From Burkholderiales bacterium (GTDB lineage: Bacteria; Pseudomonadota; Gammaproteobacteria; Burkholderiales; Casimicrobiaceae): a stretch of 64,000 nucleotides of DNA. A program made the position numbers and the translations under genes. Below, piece after piece: positions 15,427-23,994 of the stretch. The stretch is from assembly GCA_905339295.1 (NCBI GenBank), contig CAJPFI010000020.1, positions 1 through 64,000 on the forward strand, written 5' to 3'. How positions within the stretch are numbered: the stretch's first letter is position 1; each line of letters opens with the position of its first letter. The notes under the pieces were generated by a model. The model was not told where the DNA came from. It saw only the letters and a list, made by a program, of their open reading frames with translations, and searched no databases.

Positions 15427-16125
15427 TTACCACAAATCGCCGCGCGCGTAACGCGGAGCGGTGGCAGCGAGCCCGGCGTGGAACCATCGGACGAGCTGCG
15501 CGGCGTCGTAGACGGGCACGCCCGTCGCGGCCTCGACCGCGCCCCGGTATGGCGGCATGTTGGCGCACTCGAGGACGATCGCGCCGACGTCGCGGTGCGC
15601 GGCGACGAGCCGCCGGGCGGCGGCGGCGACATCGGCGGCCATCGCCTCGACGTCGAGCTTCGCCGTACCGTGCCGGATCGTGCGCGCGAAGGTCCCGGCG
15701 GGGTCGACGCCCTCGATCGGCGACCGGGGAGGCACGCCGGCCGCGTCGAGCAGTTCGGGCGTGAGGTCCGCGGCCGAGTAGGTGACGATGCCCACGCGCC
15801 GGCCCATCGGCAGCGTGCGCATGACGAGCCCGGCCTGAAGGATCGACGACGTGAGGACGGGAACGGCGAGCGCTGCGGTCATCGCGTCCTGCCATCGCGC
15901 GAGGAAGCCGCACGTGGTCGCGATGCCGATCGCGCCCGCGTCGACCAGCGCCTGCGCCGCCGCGACGAACGCCGGCAGCGTCGAGTCGTCGCGGCGGTGG
16001 ACCACAAGGTCGACCCCCGCGCCCGTCGGCGTCGCGTAGCGAACCGGGAAGTCGAACGTCTCCGCGCAGCCCACGTCGCCCCAGATGCGCGGGAACGCGG
16101 TGTCGAGGGTCAGGATGCCGAGCAT
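15427..16125 (-). CDS. Aspartate/glutamate/hydantoin racemase family protein
   Basis: A 232-residue protein of the cofactor-independent two-cysteine racemase superfamily. The two catalytic-cysteine motifs are IGIATTCGFLARWQ near 70 and GAIVLECANMPPYRG near 190. The superfamily includes aspartate/glutamate racemases, hydantoin racemase, maleate isomerase and arylmalonate decarboxylase, and sequence reading alone does not decide among them. Context (divergent from a 5-oxoprolinase/hydantoinase, followed by a TRAP transporter) favours a hydantoin- or oxoproline-related substrate. The ATG is immediately preceded by a copy of the TCCTGATTCCTGA repeat also present at the oxoprolinase start. Confidence 0.85.
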   Translation of the reverse strand: MLGILTLDTAFPRIWGDVGCAETFDFPVRYATPTGAGVDLVVHRRDDSTLPAFVAAAQALVDAGAIGIATTCGFLARWQDAMTAALAVPVLTSSILQAGLVMRTLPMGRRVGIVTYSAADLTPELLDAAGVPPRSPIEGVDPAGTFARTIRHGTAKLDVEAMAADVAAAARRLVAAHRDVGAIVLECANMPPYRGAVEAATGVPVYDAAQLVRWFHAGLAATAPRYARGDLW

Positions 16126-16375
16126 TCAGGAATCAGGAGACAGAAGTCCGAGGACAGGGGCGGCGACGTATCCGGTGGCGGCGCATCGAGCGCCGGGAAG
16201 GCGCTTCCTGCGCCAGGATGGGCCGCGATCGCCGCCGCTCCTATAATGCCCGAGACTCGGAGCACGGGGTGGTGCGTGCGGGATCGACTTCTTCCGTGCA
16301 CGGCCGGCGCTCGAAGCGCCGCCACCGGTGACGCCGACGCCTCTGATCCCTGTCCTCTGATTCCTGATTCCTGAC
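16126..16375. repeat. Divergent intergenic region bounded by inverted CCTGATTCCTGA repeats
   Basis: The 250-bp spacer is bounded by two inverted copies of a TCCTGATTCCTGA-type sequence (about 16126-16162 and 16345-16374). Read outward, each copy runs straight into a start codon: TGATTCCTGA-ATG for the racemase and TGATTCCTGAC-ATG for the oxoprolinase. Neither gene has a conventional ribosome-binding site. A TATAAT at 16242-16247 is the best promoter signal inside. Confidence 0.7.
16242..16247 (+). promoter_or_regulatory. Candidate -10 box for the oxoprolinase gene
   Basis: Perfect TATAAT in the divergent spacer; the -35 position (TGGGCC at 17-nt spacing) is weak. It would give a leader of about 120 nt that contains the CCTGATTCCTGA repeat. 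Confidence 0.45.
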
Positions 16376-19300
16376 ATGTGGCAATTCTGGATCGACCGCG
16401 GCGGCACGTTCACCGACATCGTCGCGCGCCGTCCCGACGGCAGCCTCGCGACGCACAAGCTCCTGTCCGACAACCCGGAGCGCTACCGCGACGCGGCGGT
16501 GCAGGGGATCCGCGACCTCCTCGGGCTCGCGCCCGGTGACCCCATACCCGCGGCGTCGATCGACGCGGTCAAGATGGGCACGACGGTGGCGACCAACGCG
16601 CTGCTCGAGCGCAAGGGCGAGCGCACCGTGCTCGTGATCACGAAGGGCTTCGCCGACGCGCTGCGCATCGCCTACCAGAACCGGCCGAAGCTGTTCGTTC
16701 GGCGCATCGAGCTGCCGGCCCTCGTCTACGAGCGCGTGATCGAGGCCGACGAGCGTCTCGGCGCGCGTGGCGAGCTCGTGCGCCCGCTCGACGAGGCGGC
16801 GGTGGAGCGCGGGTTGCGCGCGGTGTTCGACGCGGGCATCCGCGCGGTGGCGATCGTCCTGATGCACGGTTACCGCCACCCGCGGCACGAGCGCGCGATC
16901 GCCGGCATCGCCCGGCGCATCGGCTTCCCGCAGGTGTCGGTGTCGCACGAGGTGTCGCCGCTGATGAAGCTCGTGTCGCGCGGCGACACGACGGTGGTCG
17001 ACGCCTACCTGTCGCCGATCCTGCGGCGCTACGTCGAGCAGGTCGAGGAGGATCTGACAGGCATGAGCGCCGGGGCACTGCATCCGCGCGCGCGCTCGCG
17101 CGAGGACCTTCGCACCCTGCCGCTCGCGGAGAACACGGATGGATGGGTCCACGCCGCCGCGGCGAACCCGCGCCGGAAGACGGGCGGGCCGGAATCACCT
17201 GTCCGGCTGCAGTTCATGCAGTCGTCGGGGGGCCTGACCGACGCGCACCTGTTCCAGGGCAAGGACGCGATCCTGTCGGGGCCGGCGGGCGGCATCGTCG
17301 GCGCGGTCGAGGTGTCGCGGCTCGCCGGCTTCGACGCGATCATCGGCTTCGACATGGGCGGGACCTCGACCGACGTCACGCACTACGCGGGCGAGTACGA
17401 GCGCGCGTTCGTGACCGAGGTCGCGGGCGTGCGGCTGCGCGCGCCGATGATGCGCATCCACACGGTCGCGGCCGGCGGCGGGTCGATCTGCACCTTCGAC
17501 GGCGCGCGATTCCGCGTCGGTCCGCAGTCCGCGGGCGCGAACCCCGGCCCGGCGTCGTATCGCCGCGGCGGTCCGCTCTGCGTCACCGACTGCAACGTGA
17601 TGGTCGGCAAGCTCGTGCCCGCGCTGTTCCCGCACGTGTTCGGTCCCGGTGGCAACGAGCCGCTCGACGCGGAGGTCGTGCGGCGCGGCTTCGCCCTGCT
17701 CGCGGACGACGTGGCGCGCGCGACCGGTCACGTGCGCACGCCGGAGGAGATCGCCGACGGCTTCCTCGCGATCGCGGTGGAGAACATGGCCAACGCGATC
17801 AAGCACATCTCGGTCGAGCGCGGCTACGACGTGACCGGGTACACGCTCGCCTGCTTCGGCGGCGCGGGCGGGCAGCACGCGTGCCTCGTCGCCGACGCGC
17901 TCGGCATGACGCGCGTGTTCATCCACCCGTTCGCGGGCGTGCTGTCGGCCTACGGCATGGGCCTCGCGGACGTGCGCGCGCTCCGGCAGCAGGCGGTCGA
18001 GGCGACGCTTACCCGGGCGTCGCTCGCGGCGGCGGCGCGGGCGTTCGACGCGCTGGAGCGCGCCGCGAAGGACGACGTCGCGAAGCAGGGCATCCCGGCG
18101 GAACGCATCGACGCCCGCCGCACGCTGCATCTCAAGGTAGAGGGAACCGACACGACGATCGAGGTGACGTCCGGCGCGCTCGACGCGGTCGTCGCCGACT
18201 TCGAGCGCCGCTACGCGCAGCAGTACGGCTTCCTGATGCCGGGCAAGGCGCTCGTGATCGAGGCGGTCGCGGTCGAGGCGGTCGGGCGCAGCGAGTCGGC
18301 CGCCGACCGGCTGCCCGTGTTCGCGCCCCGCGCGGGCACGCTCGCGCCGATCGCGACGCAGCGCGTGTACACGTCGGGCGCGTTTCGCGAGGCGGCCGTC
18401 TACGCGCGCGAGGACCTGCGGCCGGGCGACGCGATCGACGGTCCCGCGATCGTGAAGGAGCCGAACGCCACGACGGTCGTCGAGCCGGGCTGGCGCGGGA
18501 TCCTCACCGGCCGCGACGACCTGGTGCTCGAGCGCGTCGAGGAGGCGAGGCGCGCGCACGCGATAGGCACGACCGCCGACCCGGTGCTGCTCGAGGTGTT
18601 CAACAACCTGTTCATGGCGATCGCCGAGCAGATGGGCGTGACGCTCGCGAACACGGCGACGTCGGTCAACATCAAGGAGCGCCTCGACTTCTCGTGCGCG
18701 CTTTTCGACGCCGACGGCAACCTGATCGCGAACGCGCCGCACATGCCGGTGCACCTGGGATCGATGGGCGAGAGCGTGAAGACGGTGATCGACCGGCGTG
18801 CGGGAACGATGAGGCCGGGCGACGTGTTCGTGCTGAACGCGCCGTACAACGGCGGCACGCACCTGCCGGACGTGACCGTGATCGCGCCGGTCTTCATGGG
18901 GTCGGGCCCCGTTGTCCCGGAAGCGGGGCGTGGCCCCGTTACGCCCGAGTTCTTCGTCGCCAGCCGCGGCCACCATGCCGACATCGGCGGGATCACGCCC
19001 GGCTCGATGCCGCCGGACAGCTCGCACGTCGACGAGGAGGGCGTACTGCTCGACAACGTGCAGCTGGTCGCGGAAGGCAGGTTCCTCGAGGACGAGATGC
19101 GGGCGATCCTGTCGTCGGGCCGCTATCCCGCGCGCAACGTCGACCAGAACCTCGCGGACCTGCGCGCGCAGGTCGCTGCCTGCGCGAAGGGCGCCGACGA
19201 GCTCGCGAAGATGGTGGCGCATTTCTCGCGGCCGGTCGTGCGCGCGTACATGAGGCACGTCCAGGACAACGCCGAGGAGTCGGTGCGTCGCGTGCTCGGG

Positions 19301-20149
19301 GCGCTCGGGGACGGTGCGTTCGCCTACGAGATGGACGACGGTTCGGTGATCCGCGCGTCGATCCGCGTCGACCGCGCGAAGCGGGAGGCGGTGATCGACT
19401 TCACCGGCACGAGCGGAGAGCGTCCGACCAACTTCAACGCGCCGTCGGCGGTGTGCAAGGCGGCCGTGCTCTACGTGTTCCGGACGCTTGTCGACGACGA
19501 GATCCCGATGAACGCCGGTTGCCTCAAGCCGCTCACCATCGTGATCCCGGAGGGGTCGATGCTCGCGCCGCGCTATCCGGCGGCGGTCGTCGCCGGCAAC
19601 GTCGAGACCTCGCAGGCGATCACCGACTGCCTGTACGGGGCGCTCGGCGTGCTCGCGGCCTCGCAGGGAACGATGAACAACTTCACGTTCGGCAACGACA
19701 CCTACCAGTATTACGAGACGATCTCGGGCGGGTCGGGCGCGGGACCGGACTTCGACGGCACGAGCGTCGTCCAGACGCACATGACCAACTCGCGGCTCAC
19801 CGACCCGGAAGTGCTCGAGTGGCGCTTCCCGGTGCGCCTCGAGTCGTACGCGATCCGCCGCGGCAGCGGCGGCGCGGGCCGGCATCGTGGTGGCGACGGC
19901 GGCGAGCGGCGCGTGCGCTTCCTCGAGGCGATGACCGCGGTGATGCTCGCGAACCATCGGCGGGTCGCGCCGTTCGGCGTCGCGGGCGGCGCGCCCGGCG
20001 CGGTGGGCGAGAACTGGGTCGAGCGGTCCGACGGGTCGCGCGAGTCGTTCGGCGCGACGTTCAAGGTCGAGATGCGTCCGGGCGACGTGTTCGTCGTGCG
20101 CACGCCGGGCGGCGGCGGCTTCGGCGCGCCCGCGAAGGGAGGGGAATGA
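16376..20149 (+). CDS. 5-oxoprolinase / N-methylhydantoinase (HyuA-HyuB fusion)
   Basis: ATP-dependent opening of 5-oxoproline or a hydantoin ring, with both half-enzymes on one 1257-residue chain. The HyuA-like half (1 to about 700) has the ATP-binding [11 protein letters not shown] at the N-terminus, [12 protein letters not shown] near 325 and [17 protein letters not shown] near 500. The HyuB-like half (about 730 onward) has [35 protein letters not shown] and [20 protein letters not shown]. Residues 841-857 are an insertion encoded by a GC-rich direct repeat just before [11 protein letters not shown]. The gene overlaps the HIT gene by ATGA. No Shine-Dalgarno is visible; the start abuts a repeat. 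Yeast-type oxoprolinases are similarly fused. Confidence 0.93.
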   Translation: MWQFWIDRGGTFTDIVARRPDGSLATHKLLSDNPERYRDAAVQGIRDLLGLAPGDPIPAASIDAVKMGTTVATNALLERKGERTVLVITKGFADALRIAYQNRPKLFVRRIELPALVYERVIEADERLGARGELVRPLDEAAVERGLRAVFDAGIRAVAIVLMHGYRHPRHERAIAGIARRIGFPQVSVSHEVSPLMKLVSRGDTTVVDAYLSPILRRYVEQVEEDLTGMSAGALHPRARSREDLRTLPLAENTDGWVHAAAANPRRKTGGPESPVRLQFMQSSGGLTDAHLFQGKDAILSGPAGGIVGAVEVSRLAGFDAIIGFDMGGTSTDVTHYAGEYERAFVTEVAGVRLRAPMMRIHTVAAGGGSICTFDGARFRVGPQSAGANPGPASYRRGGPLCVTDCNVMVGKLVPALFPHVFGPGGNEPLDAEVVRRGFALLADDVARATGHVRTPEEIADGFLAIAVENMANAIKHISVERGYDVTGYTLACFGGAGGQHACLVADALGMTRVFIHPFAGVLSAYGMGLADVRALRQQAVEATLTRASLAAAARAFDALERAAKDDVAKQGIPAERIDARRTLHLKVEGTDTTIEVTSGALDAVVADFERRYAQQYGFLMPGKALVIEAVAVEAVGRSESAADRLPVFAPRAGTLAPIATQRVYTSGAFREAAVYAREDLRPGDAIDGPAIVKEPNATTVVEPGWRGILTGRDDLVLERVEEARRAHAIGTTADPVLLEVFNNLFMAIAEQMGVTLANTATSVNIKERLDFSCALFDADGNLIANAPHMPVHLGSMGESVKTVIDRRAGTMRPGDVFVLNAPYNGGTHLPDVTVIAPVFMGSGPVVPEAGRGPVTPEFFVASRGHHADIGGITPGSMPPDSSHVDEEGVLLDNVQLVAEGRFLEDEMRAILSSGRYPARNVDQNLADLRAQVAACAKGADELAKMVAHFSRPVVRAYMRHVQDNAEESVRRVLGALGDGAFAYEMDDGSVIRASIRVDRAKREAVIDFTGTSGERPTNFNAPSAVCKAAVLYVFRTLVDDEIPMNAGCLKPLTIVIPEGSMLAPRYPAAVVAGNVETSQAITDCLYGALGVLAASQGTMNNFTFGNDTYQYYETISGGSGAGPDFDGTSVVQTHMTNSRLTDPEVLEWRFPVRLESYAIRRGSGGAGRHRGGDGGERRVRFLEAMTAVMLANHRRVAPFGVAGGAPGAVGENWVERSDGSRESFGATFKVEMRPGDVFVVRTPGGGGFGAPAKGGE
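18898..18947 (+). repeat. GC-rich direct repeat inside the oxoprolinase gene
   Basis: Two imperfect copies (18898-18919 and 18925-18947) of GGGGxxxGGCCCCGTTxxxCCCG. They encode an in-frame insert ([17 protein letters not shown]) between a conserved strand and [11 protein letters not shown] in the HyuB half. Confidence 0.65.
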
Positions 20150-20571
20150 CGGGCAATTGCGTCTTCTGCAGGCTCGTCGCCGGCACGCTGCCGGCGGCGT
20201 TCGTCCACCGCGACGATCGCGTCGTCGCGTTCATGGACGCGGGGCAGGTGAACGACGGGCACGTGATCGTGGCGACCGTGCGCCACGTCGAGACGGTTTA
20301 CGGCATCGACGACGACGAGGCGGCGGCCGCGTTCCGTCTCGCCGCGCGCGTCGCGCGCGCCGTCAAGCGCGAGTTCGGCGCCGCGGGCGTGTCGATCCTG
20401 CAGGCGAACGAGCCGGCCGGATTCCAGACGGTGCCGCATTTCCACATGCACGTGCTGCCGCGCCACGCGGGCGACGGCGTCGGCCTCGAGTGGCCGGCGA
20501 AGCGACCGCCGTTCGAGCGGCTCGCGGCGCTGGGCGAGCGCGTGCGCTCGGCGCTCGCGGCGCCGGCCTGA
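20146..20571 (+). CDS. HIT family hydrolase
   Basis: A 141-residue histidine-triad protein, probably a purine-nucleotide phosphoramidase or dinucleotide hydrolase. It has the zinc-ligand pair CVFC at residues 5-8 and the catalytic triad HFHMHVLPR near 104, with the substrate-contact segment [14 protein letters not shown] near 37. The ATG overlaps the oxoprolinase stop codon (ATGA), so the two are translationally coupled. The functional tie to ring opening is unclear. Confidence 0.93.
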   Translation: MTGNCVFCRLVAGTLPAAFVHRDDRVVAFMDAGQVNDGHVIVATVRHVETVYGIDDDEAAAAFRLAARVARAVKREFGAAGVSILQANEPAGFQTVPHFHMHVLPRHAGDGVGLEWPAKRPPFERLAALGERVRSALAAPA

Positions 20572-20589
20572 GGGAGCGGCGTCGGCGGG

Positions 20590-21459
20590 CTAGCGCTCCG
20601 GCAGCGGGATGAACTCGGTCTCGCCGGGGACCCCGGGAAACCGCCGCTCGCGCCAGTCGTCCTTCGCCCGCTCGATGCGTTCGCGCGAGCTCGACACGAA
20701 GTTCCACCACAGCAAGCGCTCGCCGTCGAGCTTCGCGCCGCCGATCAGCATCGCACGCGAGGGGCCGGGCGCCGAGAGCGTCACCGCGCGCCCCGGCTCG
20801 ATCACGCCGAGGTGGTGCACCGGTACGGTCTCGCCGTCGATCCGGAGGTCGGAGTCGACCGCGTAGACCGAGCGCTCCTCATGGTCGGCCGCGAGCGGGA
20901 TCTCGCCCGCGGCGGCGAAATCGACCGCGGCGAACAGCGTGTCGACCACGGTCGGCGTCGGCGCGCGGTGACCGTACGCGTCGCCGGCGATCACGGTGAC
21001 AGCGGCATCGCGGTGGCGGATCACCGGCAACGCGCTCGCGGCGACGTGCGTGAACGACGGCGCGGACTCCTCGAGCCCGCGCGGCAGCGCGACCCACGTC
21101 TGCATGCCGTGGAGGCGGGGCCCGCGGGCGCGATCGGCCGCGTCGCTTCGCTCCGAGTGGACGATGCCGCGGCCGGCGCTCATCCAGTTGACCTCGCCGG
21201 GGGCGATGCGCTGGACGGTGCCGAGGCTGTCGCGATGCATCAGCGCCCCTTCCCACAGCCAGGTCACGGTCGCGAGGCCGATGTGCGGGTGCGGGCGCAC
21301 GTCGACGCCCTCGCCGGGCGGAAGCGCGAGCGGCCCCATGTGGTCGACGAACACGAACGGGCCGACGGCGCGGACCGGGAACGCCGGCAGGATGCGCCGC
21401 ACGACGAACGACCCCAGGTCGCGATCACGCGGCTCGACGAGCGAGTGGAGGGCATTCAC
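20590..21459 (-). CDS. Pirin family protein
   Basis: A cupin-fold iron protein; bacterial pirins include quercetinases and redox-responsive regulators. The N-terminal cupin carries the metal ligands in [20 protein letters not shown] and GRGIVHSE, and the C-terminal pirin domain ends near [18 protein letters not shown] take the GTG at 21459 ([18 protein letters not shown]), giving 289 residues. An upstream TTG at 21522 is possible but adds unrelated basic residues. Neither has a good ribosome-binding site. Divergent from glutathione peroxidase, so both may belong to an oxidative-stress response. Confidence 0.88.
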   Translation of the reverse strand: MNALHSLVEPRDRDLGSFVVRRILPAFPVRAVGPFVFVDHMGPLALPPGEGVDVRPHPHIGLATVTWLWEGALMHRDSLGTVQRIAPGEVNWMSAGRGIVHSERSDAADRARGPRLHGMQTWVALPRGLEESAPSFTHVAASALPVIRHRDAAVTVIAGDAYGHRAPTPTVVDTLFAAVDFAAAGEIPLAADHEERSVYAVDSDLRIDGETVPVHHLGVIEPGRAVTLSAPGPSRAMLIGGAKLDGERLLWWNFVSSSRERIERAKDDWRERRFPGVPGETEFIPLPER

Positions 21460-21657
21460 GGACGACGGTCGACGCCTGGCGGGGACGGGACGAACTTTAC
21501 CGTGCCGGAAGGGTCGCACCAAGGCCGTTGGCCGCGCGGACGGATGCCCGCGCCGGGCGATAATGGGCGCTCGTTCCGGCAGGGCGGGGCGGACGGCGCG
21601 CGGCGCCGGTCCGCGCGGCCGACGGACTCACACGGACCCCGCGACGGGGCGACTGAC

Positions 21658-22137
21658 ATGGCCACGATCTACGACATCGCCGTCGACGACATCCACGGCA
21701 AGCCGGTGAAGCTCTCGAAGTACAAGGGCAAGGTGCTGCTGATCGTGAACACCGCGAGCAAGTGCGGCTTCACGCCGCAGTACAAGGGGCTAGAGCAGCT
21801 CTACGAGAAGCTCCACGGCAGGGGGCTCGAGATCCTCGGCTTCCCGTGCAACCAGTTCGGCGCGCAGGAGCCGGGCAGCGAGGCCGAGATCGAGGAGTTC
21901 TGCGAGCTGAACTACGGCGTGACGTTCCCGTTGTTCGCGAAGGTCGACGTGAACGGCGACGGCGCGTCGCCGCTCTACCGGCACCTCAAGAGCGCGAAGA
22001 AGGGCGTCCTCGGCTCGGAGGCGATCAAGTGGAACTTCACCAAGTTCCTCGTCGACCGCGACGGCAACATCGTCGAGCGCTACGCGCCGAAGACCGAGCC
22101 GAAGGACATCGAGGCCGACATCGGGAAGCTCCTGTGA
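21658..22137 (+). CDS. Glutathione peroxidase (Cys type)
   Basis: A 159-residue thiol peroxidase of the GPX family that reduces hydroperoxides. The catalytic tetrad can be read: Cys36 in [13 protein letters not shown], Gln70 in [12 protein letters not shown], and Trp-Asn in [14 protein letters not shown]. It carries cysteine rather than selenocysteine. The short dimer-type loop is missing, as in monomeric bacterial enzymes that often use thioredoxin. A GATAAT lies about 95 nt upstream. Its stop codon overlaps the start of the next gene by one base (TGATG). Confidence 0.95.
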   Translation: MATIYDIAVDDIHGKPVKLSKYKGKVLLIVNTASKCGFTPQYKGLEQLYEKLHGRGLEILGFPCNQFGAQEPGSEAEIEEFCELNYGVTFPLFAKVDVNGDGASPLYRHLKSAKKGVLGSEAIKWNFTKFLVDRDGNIVERYAPKTEPKDIEADIGKLL

Positions 22138-23939
22138 TGCGCTCCTCGATCCGCGCGCGCGCGGCGGTGGCGCTCCTCGCGGCCGGCGTCGCCGCGACCG
22201 CACCGGCGCAGCCCGATCCGGCGAAGGTCATCCGCGCGGTGTTCCCGACCGCGGAGACCGGCTTCGACCCGCAGGCGGCCGGCGACATCTACTCGAACGC
22301 GGTGAACCGCGTGATCTTCGACACGCCGTACAGGTACGACTACCTCGCGCGCCCGCACAGGCTCGTGCCCAACACCGCGGTGGCGCTGCCCGAGGTCACC
22401 GAGGGCGGCAAGGTGTGGACGATCCGCATCAGGCCGGGCATCCACTTCGCCGACGACCCGGCGTTCAAGGGGCAGAAGCGCGAACTGACCGCGCACGACT
22501 ACGTGTATTCGTGGAAGCGCGTGATGGACCCGCGAATGCGCAGCAACTCGATGCAGATGTTCGACGGCCGCTTCGAGGGCATGGACGAGCTGGTCGCCCC
22601 GGCGCGCGAAGGGGGCCGATTCGACTACGACAGGGCGATCGCGGGCCTGCAGGCGATCGACCGCTACACGATACGCATGCGGCTCAACTTCCCCGACACC
22701 GAGCTGATGTCGAACCTGACGACGGCGGCGGCGTCCGCGGTGGCGCGCGAGGTCGTCGAGGCCTACGGCGACGCGAGCGGCTGGGTGATGGCGAACCCGG
22801 TCGGCACCGGCCCCTTCCGGCTGAAGGAGTGGCGGCGCGGGCAGAAGATCGTGCTGGAGGCCAATCCCGGCTTCCGCGACGAGCGCTTCCCGGACAGCGC
22901 GGATCCGGCGGACCGCGCAATCGTCGCGAAGTACAGGGGCAGGCGCCTGCCGTTCGCCGGCCGCGTCGAGATCAGCATCATCGAGGAGGGCAATCCGCGC
23001 CTGCTCGCCTTCGAGCAGGGCGAGATCGACTACGCCGCCGCACCGGTCGACCTCGTCTGGAACGTGCTCGATCCGCCGGCGAAGCTCAAGCCGCGCCTCG
23101 CCCGGCGGGGCATCACGCTCGCGCGCGGCGTGCAGCCGGCGATTACCTACACCTACTTCAACATGGAGGACCCGGTCGTGGGCGGCTACACGCCGGACAA
23201 GGTCGCGCTGCGGCGCGCGTTCTCGCTCGCCTACAACGTCGACGAGGAGGTGCGCGTCATCCGGCAGGGGCAGGCGTTCCCCGCGACGCAGGTCGTTCCG
23301 CCGACGGTGTCGGGCCACGACCCGAGCCTCGTCAGCCGCAAGGTCTACGACCCGCCCTCAGCGAAGGCGCTGCTCGACCGCTTCGGCTACCGGGACCGCG
23401 ACGGCGACGGCTTCCGCGAGCTGCCCGACGGCAGTCCGCTGGTGCTGAAGCTCGCGTCCGCCCCGTCGGCGATCGACCGCCAGTTCGACGAGCTGCGCAA
23501 ACGCAGCGCCGACGCCGTCGGCCTGAGGATCGAGTTCGTCAAGCAGAAGTGGCCCGACCTGCTCAAGGCCGCGCGGCTCGGCCAGCTGCAGATGTTCACG
23601 CTCGGGAACATCGCCACGACGCCGGAGGGCTTCGGCTTCCTCGGCCTGCTCTACGGGCCCAGCAGCGGGTTCTCCAACCTCGCGCGCTTCCGCCTTCCCG
23701 AGTACGACAGGCTCTACGAGCAGGCGCGCTCGATGCCGTTCGGGCCCGAGCGCGAGCGCGTGATGCAGCGCATGAACGGGCTCGTCACCGCCTACGCGCC
23801 GTGGAACATCACGGTGTTCCGCTACGAGAACGTGCTCGTGCAGCCGTGGATCGGCGCGTTCAAGTACAGCGGGTACACGCAGCATCCCTGGCAGTACCTC
23901 GACGTCGACGTCGCGAAGCGGCATGCCGCGGGAAAGTGA
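22137..23939 (+). CDS. Extracellular substrate-binding protein, family 5 (peptide/oligopeptide type), copy 1
   Basis: A 600-residue periplasmic receptor of the ABC peptide/nickel class. The signal peptide is [25 protein letters not shown]. The family-5 core is clear: ETGFDPQAAGDIYSNAVNRV, then FADDPAFKGQKRELTAHDYV near 105, GTGPFRLKEWRRGQKIVLEA near 225, and a C-terminal YTQHPWQYLDVD. The gene starts within the gpx stop codon (TGATG). No permease or ATPase genes accompany it. It is followed at 55 nt by a close paralogue with the same landmarks, so this is a tandem duplication. Confidence 0.92.
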   Translation: MRSSIRARAAVALLAAGVAATAPAQPDPAKVIRAVFPTAETGFDPQAAGDIYSNAVNRVIFDTPYRYDYLARPHRLVPNTAVALPEVTEGGKVWTIRIRPGIHFADDPAFKGQKRELTAHDYVYSWKRVMDPRMRSNSMQMFDGRFEGMDELVAPAREGGRFDYDRAIAGLQAIDRYTIRMRLNFPDTELMSNLTTAAASAVAREVVEAYGDASGWVMANPVGTGPFRLKEWRRGQKIVLEANPGFRDERFPDSADPADRAIVAKYRGRRLPFAGRVEISIIEEGNPRLLAFEQGEIDYAAAPVDLVWNVLDPPAKLKPRLARRGITLARGVQPAITYTYFNMEDPVVGGYTPDKVALRRAFSLAYNVDEEVRVIRQGQAFPATQVVPPTVSGHDPSLVSRKVYDPPSAKALLDRFGYRDRDGDGFRELPDGSPLVLKLASAPSAIDRQFDELRKRSADAVGLRIEFVKQKWPDLLKAARLGQLQMFTLGNIATTPEGFGFLGLLYGPSSGFSNLARFRLPEYDRLYEQARSMPFGPERERVMQRMNGLVTAYAPWNITVFRYENVLVQPWIGAFKYSGYTQHPWQYLDVDVAKRHAAGK

Positions 23940-23968
23940 CGTGATCGTGGTGCCGGGCGGGGAACGGC

Positions 23969-23986
23969 GTCCGGCTGACGCCGGAC
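23969..23986. repeat. Family-B palindrome between the two binding-protein genes
   Basis: Palindrome GTCCGGCTGACGCCGGAC (7-bp stem, 4-nt loop) in the 55-nt gap, 9 nt before the ATG of copy 2. Related to 5713-5730 and 11695-11712. Confidence 0.7.
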
Positions 23987-23994
23987 CCGCGGTC

